This document shows, piece by piece, positions 55,788-64,000 of a stretch of 64,000 bases of DNA. Each line of letters begins with the position of its first letter. Position 1 is the stretch's first letter. The notes below the pieces were generated by a model. The model was not told where the DNA came from. It did no database searches and was given only the letters and a program-made list of their open reading frames with translations. Source of the DNA: Streptomyces sp. NBC_01214 (GTDB lineage Bacteria; Actinomycetota; Actinomycetes; Streptomycetales; Streptomycetaceae); NCBI RefSeq assembly GCF_026340975.1, contig NZ_JAPEOS010000001.1:1944501-2008500 (forward strand). The letters run 5' to 3'. The translations under genes and the position numbers were made by a program.

Positions 55788-57223
55788 ACAGCGAAGAGGA
55801 TCTTCGACGTGCCCGGGTCGGCCTCCGCGAGGCGGACCCGGATCCGTTCGCCCAGGGGCAGGTCGAGCGCGGTGGACCGGACGCGGCCGACCACCGCCGG
55901 GTCCTCCAGGTGGACCGTGCCCACCAGCGGCTCCCCGTCCTTGACGTCGATGACCGTGGCCTCGAAGGTCTCCCCGACCCGGTCCTTCAGCACGGCGGCC
56001 TCGACCAGGTCCACGGACTCCCGTTCCACCGTGTTCGCCAGCCGCCCGCCCTCCGCCATCTCGTCCGGGAGCGCGGGGAGCGCCGCCACGACCCACTCCG
56101 GCGGTTCGGTCCCGGCCACCGCCGCCACGCACAGCTCACCGGCGTACCGGTCGACGAGGCGGCGCAGCGGCGCCGTGGAGTGCGTGTACGGCGCCGCCAC
56201 CGCGGAATGGATCGCCGGGTCGGGGCGCTCGCCGCCGGCGAACGCCGTGTAGCCCGCGCTGCGCAGCAGGGCCGTGCACTCCTGGAGGAAGGCGGCGTGG
56301 GCGGGGCGGTGCGGGTCGAGGGAGCGCACGAGTTCGGCGTACGGCACGTGGTGCGGCCAGTCGATCCGCAGGGCCTTCGCCGTCCGCCGGAGCCGGCCGA
56401 CCGCGCCGTCGGGGGCGCTGGGCAGGGTGCGCAGGATGCCGATGCCGGTGGCCAGCATCAGATCGGCCGCGGCCATGCCGGTCATCAGGGAGAGCTGCGC
56501 GTTCCAGCCGTCGGCGGGCAGCGGGGCGCGGTAGGCCAGGGAGTAGGTGCCGTCGTGCGCGACGATCTCCTGCTCGGGCACGTTGAGGGAGATGCCGCCG
56601 CGGGCCTGTTCCAGGGCCTCGCGGAGCCGGCCGATGTCCTTCAGGAGGGCGAGCGGTTCCTCCGCCGTACCGGTGTCGATGGCCTTCTGGACGCCGTCGT
56701 AGTCGAGCCTGGCCCGGCTGCGGACCAGTGCGCGGCGGACGTCGACGGTCTCGACCCGGCCGTCGGGGTCCAGGTCGAAGCGCCACACCAGGGCCGGGCG
56801 GACCTGGTCGGGTAGCAGGCTGGCCGCGCCCTCCGAGAGGACGGCCGGGTGCAGCGGGACCTTCCCGTCGGGGAAGTAGAGGGTGGTCACGCGCCGGTGG
56901 GCCTCGGCGTCGAGCGCGCCGCCGGGGGTGACGAACGCGGCGACGTCGGCGATGGCGTAGTGCACCCGGTATCCGCCGCCGGAGCGCTTCGCCAGGTGCA
57001 TGGCCTGGTCGAGGTCGACGGAGGCCGGCGGGTCGATCGTGAAGAAGGGGACGTCCGTACTGTCCAGGTCGGGGAGGCGGGGGTGCGCCGCCGCGTGCTC
57101 GGCCTCGGCGAGGACCGCGGGCGGGAACGCCCCGGGCACGTCCAGCTCGGTCCGCAGTTCACGCAGCGCGGCCCGCAGGGCAGCCCCGTCTGCGCCGGTC
57201 ATGTGCATCTGACGGCGTGGCAT
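55784..57223 (-). CDS. RNB-domain ribonuclease (RNase II/R family)
   Basis: 479 residues, shorter than RNase R and lacking N-terminal cold-shock domains. RNB core: FFTIDPPASVDLDQAMHLAKRSGGGYRVHYAIADVAAFV with catalytic Asps, PLHPAVLSEGAASLLPDQVRPALVWRFDLD, LNVPEQEIV, MTGMAAADLMLATGIGILRTLP, YTHSTAPLRRLVDRY, and a short C-terminal S1-like segment. A 3'-5' exoribonuclease is expected. Standard actinobacterial form. Confidence 0.9.
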   Translation of the reverse strand: MPRRQMHMTGADGAALRAALRELRTELDVPGAFPPAVLAEAEHAAAHPRLPDLDSTDVPFFTIDPPASVDLDQAMHLAKRSGGGYRVHYAIADVAAFVTPGGALDAEAHRRVTTLYFPDGKVPLHPAVLSEGAASLLPDQVRPALVWRFDLDPDGRVETVDVRRALVRSRARLDYDGVQKAIDTGTAEEPLALLKDIGRLREALEQARGGISLNVPEQEIVAHDGTYSLAYRAPLPADGWNAQLSLMTGMAAADLMLATGIGILRTLPSAPDGAVGRLRRTAKALRIDWPHHVPYAELVRSLDPHRPAHAAFLQECTALLRSAGYTAFAGGERPDPAIHSAVAAPYTHSTAPLRRLVDRYAGELCVAAVAGTEPPEWVVAALPALPDEMAEGGRLANTVERESVDLVEAAVLKDRVGETFEATVIDVKDGEPLVGTVHLEDPAVVGRVRSTALDLPLGERIRVRLAEADPGTSKILFAV

Positions 57224-57335
57224 GCGTCGAGCCTAGGGGCGGCGGGCCGAGACGGCGCGGCGAGCGGGGGCGGCGGACGTCTACCCTGGCTCGGGGGCCG
57301 CACCCCCTGCGACGTCGTACCGAAGGAGAACCACC

Positions 57336-58139
57336 GTGCTCGTGCTGCTGCCGCCGTCCGAAGGAAAGGCCGCCGGCGGCTCCGGCGCACCCCTGAAGCC
57401 GGAGGCGCTGTCGCTGCCCGGTCTGGCCCCGGCCCGTGCGGTGGTGCTGGAGGAGCTGGTCGAGCTGTGCGCGGCGGACGAGACGAAGGCGCGCGAGGTG
57501 CTGGGCCTGAGCGAGGGCCTGCGCGGCGAGGTCGCCAAGAACGCAGAGCTGCGTACGGCGGGGGCCCGTCCGGCGGGCGAGGTCTACACGGGCGTGCTCT
57601 ACGACGCGCTGGGCCTGGCCGACCTGCCCGCGGCGGCGCGGGCGTCGGCCGAGGACGCGCTGCTCGTCTTCTCGGGGCTGTGGGGCGCGGTGCGGGTCAC
57701 CGACGCGATCCCCTCGTACCGCTGCTCGATGGGGGTGAAGCTGCCCGGGCTGGGCGCGCTGGGCGCGTACTGGCGGGGGCCGATGGCGGAGGTCATGCCG
57801 GAGGCGGCCGGGGACGGGCTGGTGCTGGACCTGCGGTCGGCGGCGTACGGGGCCGCGTGGAAGCCGAAGGGCGAGGTGGCGGCGCGGACCGCGACCGTCC
57901 GGGTGCTGCACTCGCAGCTGGTGGACGGGGTGGAGAAGCGGTCGGTGGTGAGCCACTTCAACAAGGCGACGAAGGGGCGGCTGGTACGGGACCTGCTGCT
58001 GGCCGGGGCCGCGCCGGCGTCGCCCGCCGAGCTGGTCACGGCCCTGCGGGACCTGGGCTACGTCGTCGAGGCCGAGGCCCCCGTGAAGGCGGGCAAGGCC
58101 TGGTCCCTCGACGTGGTCGTGACGCAGATCCACCACTGA
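57336..58139 (+). CDS. yaaA: Peroxide stress protein YaaA
   Basis: 267 residues, GTG 57336. LVLLPPSEGKAAGG, LYDALGL, VFSGLWGAVRVTDAIPSYRCSMGVKLPGLGALGAYWR, VLDLRSAAYGAAWKP and SHFNKATKGRLVRDLL are diagnostic of the YaaA/DUF328 family, which binds DNA and lowers free iron damage under H2O2 stress in E. coli. Single gene with RBS AAGGAG. Confidence 0.92.
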   Translation: MLVLLPPSEGKAAGGSGAPLKPEALSLPGLAPARAVVLEELVELCAADETKAREVLGLSEGLRGEVAKNAELRTAGARPAGEVYTGVLYDALGLADLPAAARASAEDALLVFSGLWGAVRVTDAIPSYRCSMGVKLPGLGALGAYWRGPMAEVMPEAAGDGLVLDLRSAAYGAAWKPKGEVAARTATVRVLHSQLVDGVEKRSVVSHFNKATKGRLVRDLLLAGAAPASPAELVTALRDLGYVVEAEAPVKAGKAWSLDVVVTQIHH

Positions 58140-58183
58140 GCCGGGCGCGGCGCCGTTGCCGGGGGCGCTGCCCCCGGACCCCT

Positions 58184-58264
58184 GCGCCTCAATCGCCGGC
58201 GGGGCTGCATTTGGGCTGAGCTGCGCCCGCAGGGCAATTTCAGCCTCGCCGGCGATTGAGGCGC
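58184..58264. terminator. Inverted pair of the dispersed repeat, probable bidirectional terminator
   Basis: GCGCCTCAATCGCCGGCG at 58184 is mirrored by CGCCGGCGATTGAGGCGC ending at 58264: 24-bp arms with one mismatch, 33-nt spacer. Between convergent yaaA and the prim-pol gene. Two copies of the intergenic element thus form one giant hairpin. Confidence 0.75.
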
Positions 58265-58300
58265 GGGGCCTGGGCGGAGCCCAGGTCGCTTGCGCCGCCG

Positions 58301-59050
58301 CTACTGGCCCAGGGGCCAGGCGACCGTGGCCGGGGTCAGGTTCGCGGTACCCGCGTAAGTGGCGCAGGCGTCGGTGAGGGTTTCGAGGAGGGTGAGCGGG
58401 TCCGGGAGGGGGTGCTCCATGCCCCGGATCCAGGTCACCGCCCGGTCACCGGGGAGGGCGGCCGGCGGGACCAGGACGTAGCTGCCGCGGCAGTGCCAGC
58501 GCAGGCCCGGGTGTTCGTCCATGGTCTCGGGGTGGCAGTCCAGTGCGCAGGGCCACCACTCGTCCTCGTCCTCGGGGGTGCCGCGGGTGGCGGTGAAGAA
58601 GAGCATCCGGGCCTGGTCGTCGGTGCCGCCCGATTCGGCGACGGGGCCCACCTTGATGCCGGCGAGCAGGAGCCGGTCGAGGGCGTCGGTGCCGGCTTCC
58701 AGCGGGACGTCGAGCACGTCGTGGACCATGCCGGTCGCGGTGATGAAGTTGGCCTGGGGCTGGTTGCGCGCCCAGCGTTCGACCTGTGCGCGGTCGGTGG
58801 TCGACTGGGTCTGCCAGGCGAAGGAGATGGGGTGCCGTGCGGGCGTCGGACAGCCGATCCGGTCGCACGAACATCGGTATCCGGCGGGATGGGCGGCGGG
58901 GGCGAGCGGCAGGCCCGCGGCGGCGACGGCCAGGAGGAGCGCCTCGCGCTCCGCTCCGGGGTCCTCGGCGGTGGGTTTCTGCCGCCGGCGCAGCCACTGG
59001 GAAATCCTGCTCTGCTCGCCGCGTTTGACGCGGCCGGACTCAGACCCCAT
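58301..59050 (-). CDS. Bifunctional DNA primase/polymerase-like (prim-pol N-terminal) protein
   Basis: 249 residues. REALLLAVAAAGLPLAPAAHPAGYRCSCDRIGCPTPARHPISFAWQTQSTTDRAQVERWARNQPQANFITATG follows the prim-pol family. The expected DxD is DVLDVPLEAGTDAL, and the C-terminal helicase region is missing. The short Streptomyces form may be a regulator or lack activity. Convergent with yaaA via the long hairpin. Confidence 0.8.
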   Translation of the reverse strand: MGSESGRVKRGEQSRISQWLRRRQKPTAEDPGAEREALLLAVAAAGLPLAPAAHPAGYRCSCDRIGCPTPARHPISFAWQTQSTTDRAQVERWARNQPQANFITATGMVHDVLDVPLEAGTDALDRLLLAGIKVGPVAESGGTDDQARMLFFTATRGTPEDEDEWWPCALDCHPETMDEHPGLRWHCRGSYVLVPPAALPGDRAVTWIRGMEHPLPDPLTLLETLTDACATYAGTANLTPATVAWPLGQ

Positions 59051-59220
59051 CTATCCCCTCACCTCACCGTATCCCCGGCGGACCACACCATGGTCCCACC
59101 ATCCTGAGCCCCGGGTGACCGCTCTTGACGACCGGGGGGTTGGCGATGCGCGACCGGAAACCCCCACATAACCATAGAATCAGGCCAAATGTTCTCGGGC
59201 GATCTTCGATTCCCTGCCCG

Positions 59221-59832
59221 CTAGCGGGCGGTGACGTTGGCCACCCCGTCCAGCACCCGGTCCACGAGCGCGTCGGCGTACGCGTGCGTCAGGGGCGCGG
59301 TGCGCATCAGCCAGCGGTAGGTGAGCGGTCCGACGAGCATCTCGACCGTGAGGCGCAGGTCCGCGTCCGGCGCGAGCTGGCCGGCCTCCCGGGCCGCGCG
59401 CAACCGGTCCTCGTACAGGGCGAGCTGGGGCTCCAGCAGCTGCTCGGTGAAGCGGGCGCCGAGCTCGGGGTCGGTGGCCCCGGCCGCGGTCAGGGCGCGG
59501 GTGGGAGCGTCGTACTTCTCGTCGTTGAACTGGTCGACGGTCACCCGCAGGACGTGCTTCAGGTCGGCGGCGAGGTCCCCGGTGTCGGGGAAGCCGGTCC
59601 ACTCGGCCTCCGTCTCGGCGTCGCCGAAGAGGGCCAGCGAGGCGTCGAGGAGGACGGCGGCCTTCGACGGCCACCAGCGGTAGATGGTCTGCTTGCCGAC
59701 GCCCGCGCGGGCGGCGATGGCCTCGATGGTCAGCTTGTTGTAGCCGACCTCCCCGACGAGGGCGAGCGCGGCGTCGAGGATGGCGCGCCGGGAGCGGTCG
59801 CTGCGGCGGGTGGCGTCAGGGGTCTTGGGCAT
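59221..59832 (-). CDS. TetR-family transcriptional regulator
   Basis: 203 residues. HTH RRAILDAALALVGEVGYNKLTIEAIAARAGVGKQTIYRWWPSKAAVLLDASLALFG, then a C-terminal TetR_C ligand domain. IYRWWPSKAAVLLDA is of the group regulating exporters or small-molecule enzymes. Upstream palindrome CGAGACGTCTCG suggests autorepression; the divergent ddaH gene is 144 bp away and may be its target. Confidence 0.9.
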   Translation of the reverse strand: MPKTPDATRRSDRSRRAILDAALALVGEVGYNKLTIEAIAARAGVGKQTIYRWWPSKAAVLLDASLALFGDAETEAEWTGFPDTGDLAADLKHVLRVTVDQFNDEKYDAPTRALTAAGATDPELGARFTEQLLEPQLALYEDRLRAAREAGQLAPDADLRLTVEMLVGPLTYRWLMRTAPLTHAYADALVDRVLDGVANVTAR

Positions 59833-59850
59833 GGCCCGAAACTATCAAAG

Positions 59851-59862
59851 CGAGACGTCTCG
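59851..59862. promoter_or_regulatory. TetR operator candidate
   Basis: Perfect 12-bp palindrome CGAGACGTCTCG, 18 bp upstream of the TetR ATG and about 115 bp upstream of the ddaH start. It does not resemble the CTGAC-type motif elsewhere in the window. Confidence 0.65.
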
Positions 59863-59976
59863 TCTTTCCATAGGTTTGCGTAAACCACCCAATCAGTTCA
59901 CTGTGCTGTCCAGGTGGAGGAGAGACGATTCTCTCCAGCACTCGTCCCGAGTCGTGTAAGTCGTGAGGAGCCTTCT

Positions 59977-60786
59977 TTGCGCAGAGACGCCACACCCCGG
60001 CGCTACCTGATGTGCCCACCCGCACACTTCAAGGTCACGTACTCCATCAATCCGTGGATGGATCCCACGAAACCGGTGGACCTGCCCCTCGCACTGGCCC
60101 AGTGGGAAGACCTGAGGGACCGCTACCGCTCCCTCGGGCACGTCGTCGAGACCCTCGAACCCGATCCCGGGCTGCCCGACATGGTGTTCGCGGCGAACGG
60201 GGCCCTCGTCGTCGACGGCCGGGTCCTCGGGGCCCGGTTCGCCCATCCGGAACGGGCCGCCGAAGCCGAGATCCATCTCGACTGGTTCCGTACCCACGGC
60301 TACCGGGACATCCACAAGCCGTCCCACGTCAACGAGGGCGAGGGGGACTTCGCGGTCACCGACCGCTACATCCTGGCCGGCCGGGGCTTCCGCTCCAGTC
60401 CGCTCTCGCACGACGAGGCCCAGGAGTTCTTCGGCCGCCCGGTCATCGGCCTCGACCTGGTGGACCCGCGCTACTACCACCTGGACACGGCGCTCAGCGT
60501 CCTCGACGGCGACGAGATCATGTACTACCCGGACGCCTTCTCACCCGGCAGCCAGGGCGTGCTCAGGCGACTCTTCCCGGACGCCCTGATCGCCGACGCC
60601 CGGGACGCGGCTGCCCTCGGTCTGAACGCGGTCTCCGACGGCCTGCACGTCCTGCTCCCGCAGGCGGCGACCGGACTGCTGGAGCCGCTGCGGGACCGGG
60701 GGTTCGAGCCGGTCCCGATGGATCTGGGCGAGCTGCTCAAGGGCGGCGGCAGCGTGAAGTGCTGCACCCAGGAGCTGCGGCCCTAG
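59977..60786 (+). CDS. ddaH: Dimethylarginine dimethylaminohydrolase-like (arginine deiminase superfamily)
   Basis: 269 residues. TTG at 59977 with AGGAG 6 nt upstream (LRRDATPRRYLMCPPAHFKV). Pentein-fold motifs: CPPAHFKVTYSINPWMD, PDMVFAANGALVVDG, EGEGDFAV, catalytic His in YYHLDTALSVLDGDEI and Cys in SVKCCTQELRP. Would hydrolyse N-omega-methylarginines to citrulline and methylamines, or arginine/ornithine relatives. Divergent from a TetR gene. Confidence 0.85.
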   Translation: MRRDATPRRYLMCPPAHFKVTYSINPWMDPTKPVDLPLALAQWEDLRDRYRSLGHVVETLEPDPGLPDMVFAANGALVVDGRVLGARFAHPERAAEAEIHLDWFRTHGYRDIHKPSHVNEGEGDFAVTDRYILAGRGFRSSPLSHDEAQEFFGRPVIGLDLVDPRYYHLDTALSVLDGDEIMYYPDAFSPGSQGVLRRLFPDALIADARDAAALGLNAVSDGLHVLLPQAATGLLEPLRDRGFEPVPMDLGELLKGGGSVKCCTQELRP

Positions 60787-60793
60787 GGACCGG

Positions 60794-61792
60794 TTACGGC
60801 GCCGGGGGCCAGGCCCGGCCCCAGTCGGCGTCCCGGGCGGCCTTGTAGAGGTCGCCGTGGCGCTTGGTCACGTTGACCCGGTTCAGGCCCTCTTCCTCGG
60901 GGCCGCACAACTCCAGCAGGACGAGCCCCTTCCGGATCTGCGGCTTCCGCGTGATCCGGGAGGCGGCCGGCTCCGTCGGGAAGCGGGTCGCGGCCACGTA
61001 GCTGAACTTCTCGTCCTCGTAGGGCAGGGAGCCGCCCTTGACCTGCCGGTGCAGGGAGGACCGGCTGACCCGCGCCGAGAAGTGGCACCAGTCCTTGCCG
61101 ACCTCGATCGGACAGGTCCCGTCGTGCGGGCACGGGGCGGCGATCTGAAGTCCGGCCCCGATCAGTTGGTCACGGGCCTCGCGGATGCGCAGGTACCCCT
61201 CCGGCGTGCCCGGCTCGATCAGCACCACGGCCCGGCCGGCCCGGGCCGCCTCGGCGACGACGGCCGTGCGCGCCTGCGGGGTCAGTTCACCGAGGACGTA
61301 GGACACCGTCACCAGGTCCGCCTCGGGGAGGCTCAGCCCCGAACCGATGACGGCCCGCTGCCACGTGGCCGCCCGCAGCACGTCGGAGGTCGAGGCGGCC
61401 GCCAGTTCCCGGCCGAGGGCGAGGGCCGGCTCCGCCCAGTCCAGCACCGTGGTCTCCCGCGGGCCGTCCCAGGTGGCGTCCACCGCCCAGGTCGCGGCGC
61501 CCGTTCCGCCGCCCACGTCCACGTGCGAGCCCGGCGCCCAGTCGGGTGCCGCCTCGGCCAGCCCGTCGAGGGCGCTCCGGACGGCCTCGAAGGTGGCGGG
61601 CATCCGGTACGCCGCGTACGCCGCCACGTCGGAGCGGTCGCGCAGTACGGGTGCGTCGGTCGGGGTCTGCCCCCGGTAGCTGGCGATGAGCCGCTCGACG
61701 GCGGCCGCGGCCTGCTTCGGCGGGAGCCCGTCGAGCAGCCCGCCGAGCGTGCTGCGGAGGGTCTCGGCGGAGGTGGGGGCGGAGGCGTTCAC
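60794..61792 (-). CDS. Rsm22-type (small ribosomal subunit) methyltransferase-like protein
   Basis: 332 residues. AYAAYRMPATFEAVRSAL, SAM-binding HVDVGGGTGAATWAV, LVTVSYVLGEL, EPGTPEGYLRIREARDQLI, and the Fe-S/zinc-type CPHDGTCPIEVGKDWCHFSARV, RKPQIRKGLVLLELCG, all hallmarks of Rsm22, the family tied to mitochondrial and bacterial ribosomal small-subunit assembly. Convergent with ddaH, 7 nt apart. Confidence 0.9.
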   Translation of the reverse strand: MNASAPTSAETLRSTLGGLLDGLPPKQAAAAVERLIASYRGQTPTDAPVLRDRSDVAAYAAYRMPATFEAVRSALDGLAEAAPDWAPGSHVDVGGGTGAATWAVDATWDGPRETTVLDWAEPALALGRELAAASTSDVLRAATWQRAVIGSGLSLPEADLVTVSYVLGELTPQARTAVVAEAARAGRAVVLIEPGTPEGYLRIREARDQLIGAGLQIAAPCPHDGTCPIEVGKDWCHFSARVSRSSLHRQVKGGSLPYEDEKFSYVAATRFPTEPAASRITRKPQIRKGLVLLELCGPEEEGLNRVNVTKRHGDLYKAARDADWGRAWPPAP

Positions 61793-61870
61793 CTGCGAAG
61801 TTTATGCCGCCGGTGCGGGGGCCGGGCCGCCGGTCCGGTGCGGCCTGAAGGACCGGGGCTCCGCCCCGGA

Positions 61871-61897
61871 CCCCGCGCCTCAAACGCCGGCGGGGCT
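61871..61897. repeat. Dispersed intergenic repeat overlapping the 3' end of the MFS gene
   Basis: The element beginning CCCCGCGCCTCAAACGCCGG lies across the stop codon of the exporter gene at 61880. Reading frame enters it to give the C-terminal SPAGV and TGA. Upstream, GGGGCTCCGCCCCGGACCCC completes the block. Likely contributes to termination. Confidence 0.75.
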
Positions 61898-63211
61898 GGA
61901 GTTGTCGGCGGGGCTGGGGTTGCTGGTTTGCCAGGGGCGGCACAGGCCGAGGAAGGCGCTCAGGGCGAGCAGTGCGCACACCAGCTGGACCACGGCCATG
62001 GGCACGGCCGTGTCCTCGCCCGCGATGCCCACCAGCGGCGACGCGATCGCGCCGACCAGGAAGGAGGAGGTACCGAGCAGCGCGGAGGCCGATCCGGCCG
62101 CGTGCGGGGTCCGCATCAGCGCCTGCGCATTGGTGTTCGGCAGCACGATGCCCATCGCCGACATGAGGACGAACAGCGCGGCGGCGATGGGGGTCAGCCC
62201 GACCTCGCCGAAGACGCCGGTCGCCATCAGCAGCAGGGACACCGCGGAGACCAGGACGACCGCGAGGCCGACGGCCAGCACCTTGTCCAGGCGCACCCGG
62301 CCGACCAGCAACTTGCCGTTGATCTGGCCGACGAGGATCAGGCCGACGGAGTTCAGGCCGAAGAGCAGGGAGAAGGTTTGGGGCGAGGCCCCGTAGATCT
62401 CCTGCACGACGAAGGGGGAGGCGGAGATGTAGGAGAAGAGGACGGCGAAGGCGAAGCCGCCGGTCAGGGTGTAGCCGGCGAAGACGCGGTCGCCGAGCAG
62501 CCCCCGCATGGTCCGCAGCGCGGAGCCGACGCCGCCGGTGTGTCGCCGCTCGGGCGGCAGGGTCTCGCCGAGGCCGCGCCAGACCATCAGGGTGAGGACC
62601 GTGCCGACGCCGGTCAGGACGACGAAGACGCCCCGCCAGTCGGCGAAGCGCAGCACCTGGCCGCCGATGAGCGGCGCGACGATCGGGGCGGCCCCGGATA
62701 TGAGCATCAGGGTGGAGAAGAAGCGGGCCATCTCGTCGCCGTCGTACAGGTCGCGCACGACGGCGCGCGCGATGACGACACCGGCGGCCCCGGCCAGCCC
62801 CTGGAGCAGCCGGAAGGCGATCAACAGCTCGGCGGTCGGGGCGAGGGCGCAGATCGCGGTGGCCAGGACGTAGACGACCATGCCGACGAGCAGCGGCCGG
62901 CGGCGGCCCCACTGGTCGCTCATCGGGCCGATGACGAGCTGGCCGAGGGCCATGCCGGCGAGGCAGGCGGTGAGGGTCAGCTGGATCGTCGCGGCGGGGC
63001 TGTTCAGGGCGTCGGTGACCTGCGGCAGGGCCGGCAGATACATGTCCATGGACAGCGGGGGGAGGGCGGTGAGCCCGCCGAGTATGAAGGTCACGAGCAG
63101 GCTCGTGCGGCGTGCGCGCGTCAGGGACGCGGTGGCGGTGTCGGTGCGGGCGGAGGGCGATTCGGGCGACGAGTCGTGCGAGGGTGCCGTCGCGGGGCCT
63201 CTCTCCGACAT
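61880..63211 (-). CDS. MFS exporter, Bcr/CflA subfamily
   Basis: 443 residues from ATG 63211, GGAG 6 nt upstream. 12 predicted TM segments; [22 protein letters not shown] and [20 protein letters not shown] (motif A) are diagnostic of Bcr/CflA drug transporters. The extreme C-terminus ([11 protein letters not shown]) is provided partly by a dispersed repeat. Substrate unknown (bicyclomycin/chloramphenicol-class compounds for known members). Confidence 0.9.
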   Translation of the reverse strand: MSERGPATAPSHDSSPESPSARTDTATASLTRARRTSLLVTFILGGLTALPPLSMDMYLPALPQVTDALNSPAATIQLTLTACLAGMALGQLVIGPMSDQWGRRRPLLVGMVVYVLATAICALAPTAELLIAFRLLQGLAGAAGVVIARAVVRDLYDGDEMARFFSTLMLISGAAPIVAPLIGGQVLRFADWRGVFVVLTGVGTVLTLMVWRGLGETLPPERRHTGGVGSALRTMRGLLGDRVFAGYTLTGGFAFAVLFSYISASPFVVQEIYGASPQTFSLLFGLNSVGLILVGQINGKLLVGRVRLDKVLAVGLAVVLVSAVSLLLMATGVFGEVGLTPIAAALFVLMSAMGIVLPNTNAQALMRTPHAAGSASALLGTSSFLVGAIASPLVGIAGEDTAVPMAVVQLVCALLALSAFLGLCRPWQTSNPSPADNSSPAGV

Positions 63212-63320
63212 GCGGAACTCCAGTCTTCTCATCTGCTCTTATGCACCCCTGACCGACCCATGTTCTCAGCAATCGGAACGTCCCGGGACAGGAGCGTGCT
63301 GTGACGTACCCTGCGGCCCC

Positions 63321-64000
63321 ATGGACGAACCTACGAAGAAGATCGCCGTGGTGACCGGCGCCGGTTCCGGGATCGGCCGCTCCGTCGCCCTGACCCTGGC
63401 CGCCGCGGGCTGGGGCACGGCCCTCGCCGGCCGCCGGGCCGAACCGCTGGAGGAGACCGCCGCCGCGGCCGGGCCCGACGCCGACGTGCTGTGCGTACGG
63501 GCGGACGTGAGCGACCCGGCCGACGTGACTGCGCTGTTCGAGTCGGTCCGGGCCCGGTACGGGCGCCTCGACCTGCTCTTCAACAACGCGGGCACCTTCG
63601 GACCGGGCGGGGTCCCGCTGGAGGACCTCACCTACGAGGCCTGGCGCTCGGTCGTCGACGTCAACCTCACCGGCTCCTTCCTGTGCGCGCAGGCCGCCTT
63701 CCGGCAGATGAAGCGGCAGGACCCGCAGGGCGGCCGCATCATCAACAACGGCTCCATCTCGGCGCACGTGCCGCGCCCCCACTCCATCGCCTACACCGCG
63801 ACCAAGCACGCCATGACCGGCCTGACCAAGTCCCTGTCGCTGGACGGGCGGCCGTACCGGATCGCCTGCGGCCAGATCGACATCGGCAACGCGGCGACCG
63901 AGATGACCGAGCGGATGCAGACCGGAATCCTCCAGGCCAACGGGCAGCTGGCCGCGGAGCCGGTGATGGACGCCGCCGACGTGGCCCGCACGGTCCTGCA
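63321..64000 (+). CDS. Short-chain dehydrogenase/reductase, truncated by window end
   Basis: At least 226 residues; ATG 63321, 3' end beyond the window. Classical [15 protein letters not shown] in [13 protein letters not shown], Ser in [15 protein letters not shown]. Substrate unknown. The Asn-Asn-Ala-Gly and Ser-Tyr-Lys set is intact, so an active NAD(P) oxidoreductase is expected. It lies divergent from the exporter. No KstR or CTGAC-type motif is seen before it. Confidence 0.88.
   Translation, partial: MDEPTKKIAVVTGAGSGIGRSVALTLAAAGWGTALAGRRAEPLEETAAAAGPDADVLCVRADVSDPADVTALFESVRARYGRLDLLFNNAGTFGPGGVPLEDLTYEAWRSVVDVNLTGSFLCAQAAFRQMKRQDPQGGRIINNGSISAHVPRPHSIAYTATKHAMTGLTKSLSLDGRPYRIACGQIDIGNAATEMTERMQTGILQANGQLAAEPVMDAADVARTVL

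Noticed and set aside
59221..59832. This TetR as the regulator of the CTGAC-N5-GTCAG motif
   Set aside because: Its own promoter carries CGAGACGTCTCG, a different palindrome; a TetR for the CTGAC motif would be expected to show that motif at its own gene.

Overview
The window is chromosomal DNA from a high-GC actinomycete, almost certainly a Streptomyces or close relative. The signs are very strong GC3 bias, many GTG/TTG starts, BldB/WhiJ-type XRE + DUF397 genes, eukaryotic-like Ser/Thr kinases, an SCO2322-family protein, and the dispersed intergenic repeat around GCGCCTCAAnCGCCGGCGGGGCTG. No tRNA, rRNA operon, CRISPR array, phage or insertion sequence was found. The one confident structured RNA gene is rnpB (RNase P RNA, minus strand, about 53.73-54.13 kb).

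Layout. 0.1-2.8 kb: a CYP125-like P450 and a FadA5-like thiolase, divergent around an operator region. 2.9-9.8 kb: a secreted SLT protein, then a five-gene translationally coupled ECF-transporter operon behind a cobalamin riboswitch. 9.9-12.9 kb: MBL hydrolase, divergent from aldehyde dehydrogenase + 3Fe-4S ferredoxin. 13-16.5 kb: DHA2 exporter/MarR pair, a deletion scar that fused the 3' halves of an HxlR regulator and an alpha/beta hydrolase, and a KstR-like TetR regulator. 16.7-19.9 kb: coupled glycosyltransferase-methyltransferase-alpha-toroid operon. 20-26.8 kb: envelope proteins, a 44-bp tandem repeat locus, an F420-type LLM oxidoreductase, an amidase and a methyltransferase. 26.8-37.5 kb: accessory-looking block with two Ser/Thr kinases, XRE/DUF397, a kinase relic, an unrecognised HExxH protein with a coupled partner, a lipoprotein and an I36-type inhibitor. 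37.7-48.7 kb: phosphatase, VOC protein, FadE34-like two-domain acyl-CoA dehydrogenase, SCPx-type thiolase, a sigma-factor micro-operon, then Hsd4B-like hydratase, Zn alcohol dehydrogenase and Hsd4A-like SDR. 48.7-64 kb: mostly ordinary housekeeping or conserved genes (Nif3-like, zinc-ribbon protein, RNase H/phosphatase fusion, rnpB, MerR, RNB nuclease, YaaA, prim-pol-like protein, TetR, DdaH, Rsm22, Bcr/CflA MFS) and a SDR cut by the window end.

Main story. A regulator closely resembling mycobacterial KstR and several palindromes matching the KstR consensus TnnAACnnGTTnnA lie in front of scattered genes. Together these encode most steps of sterol/bile-acid side-chain oxidation: terminal hydroxylation (CYP125 + ferredoxin), alcohol and aldehyde oxidation, acyl-CoA dehydrogenation (FadE34), hydration (Hsd4B), 3-hydroxyacyl-CoA oxidation (Hsd4A) and thiolysis (FadA5, SCPx). 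The hydratase, dehydrogenase and thiolase resemble the domains of animal peroxisomal MFP2 and SCPx. No ring-degradation gene (KstD, Ksh, Hsa) is present here. A second palindrome, CTGAC-N5-GTCAG, recurs at four of the same promoters and at the LLM gene, which suggests a second regulator of the same set. Functional statements are inferences from sequence alone.
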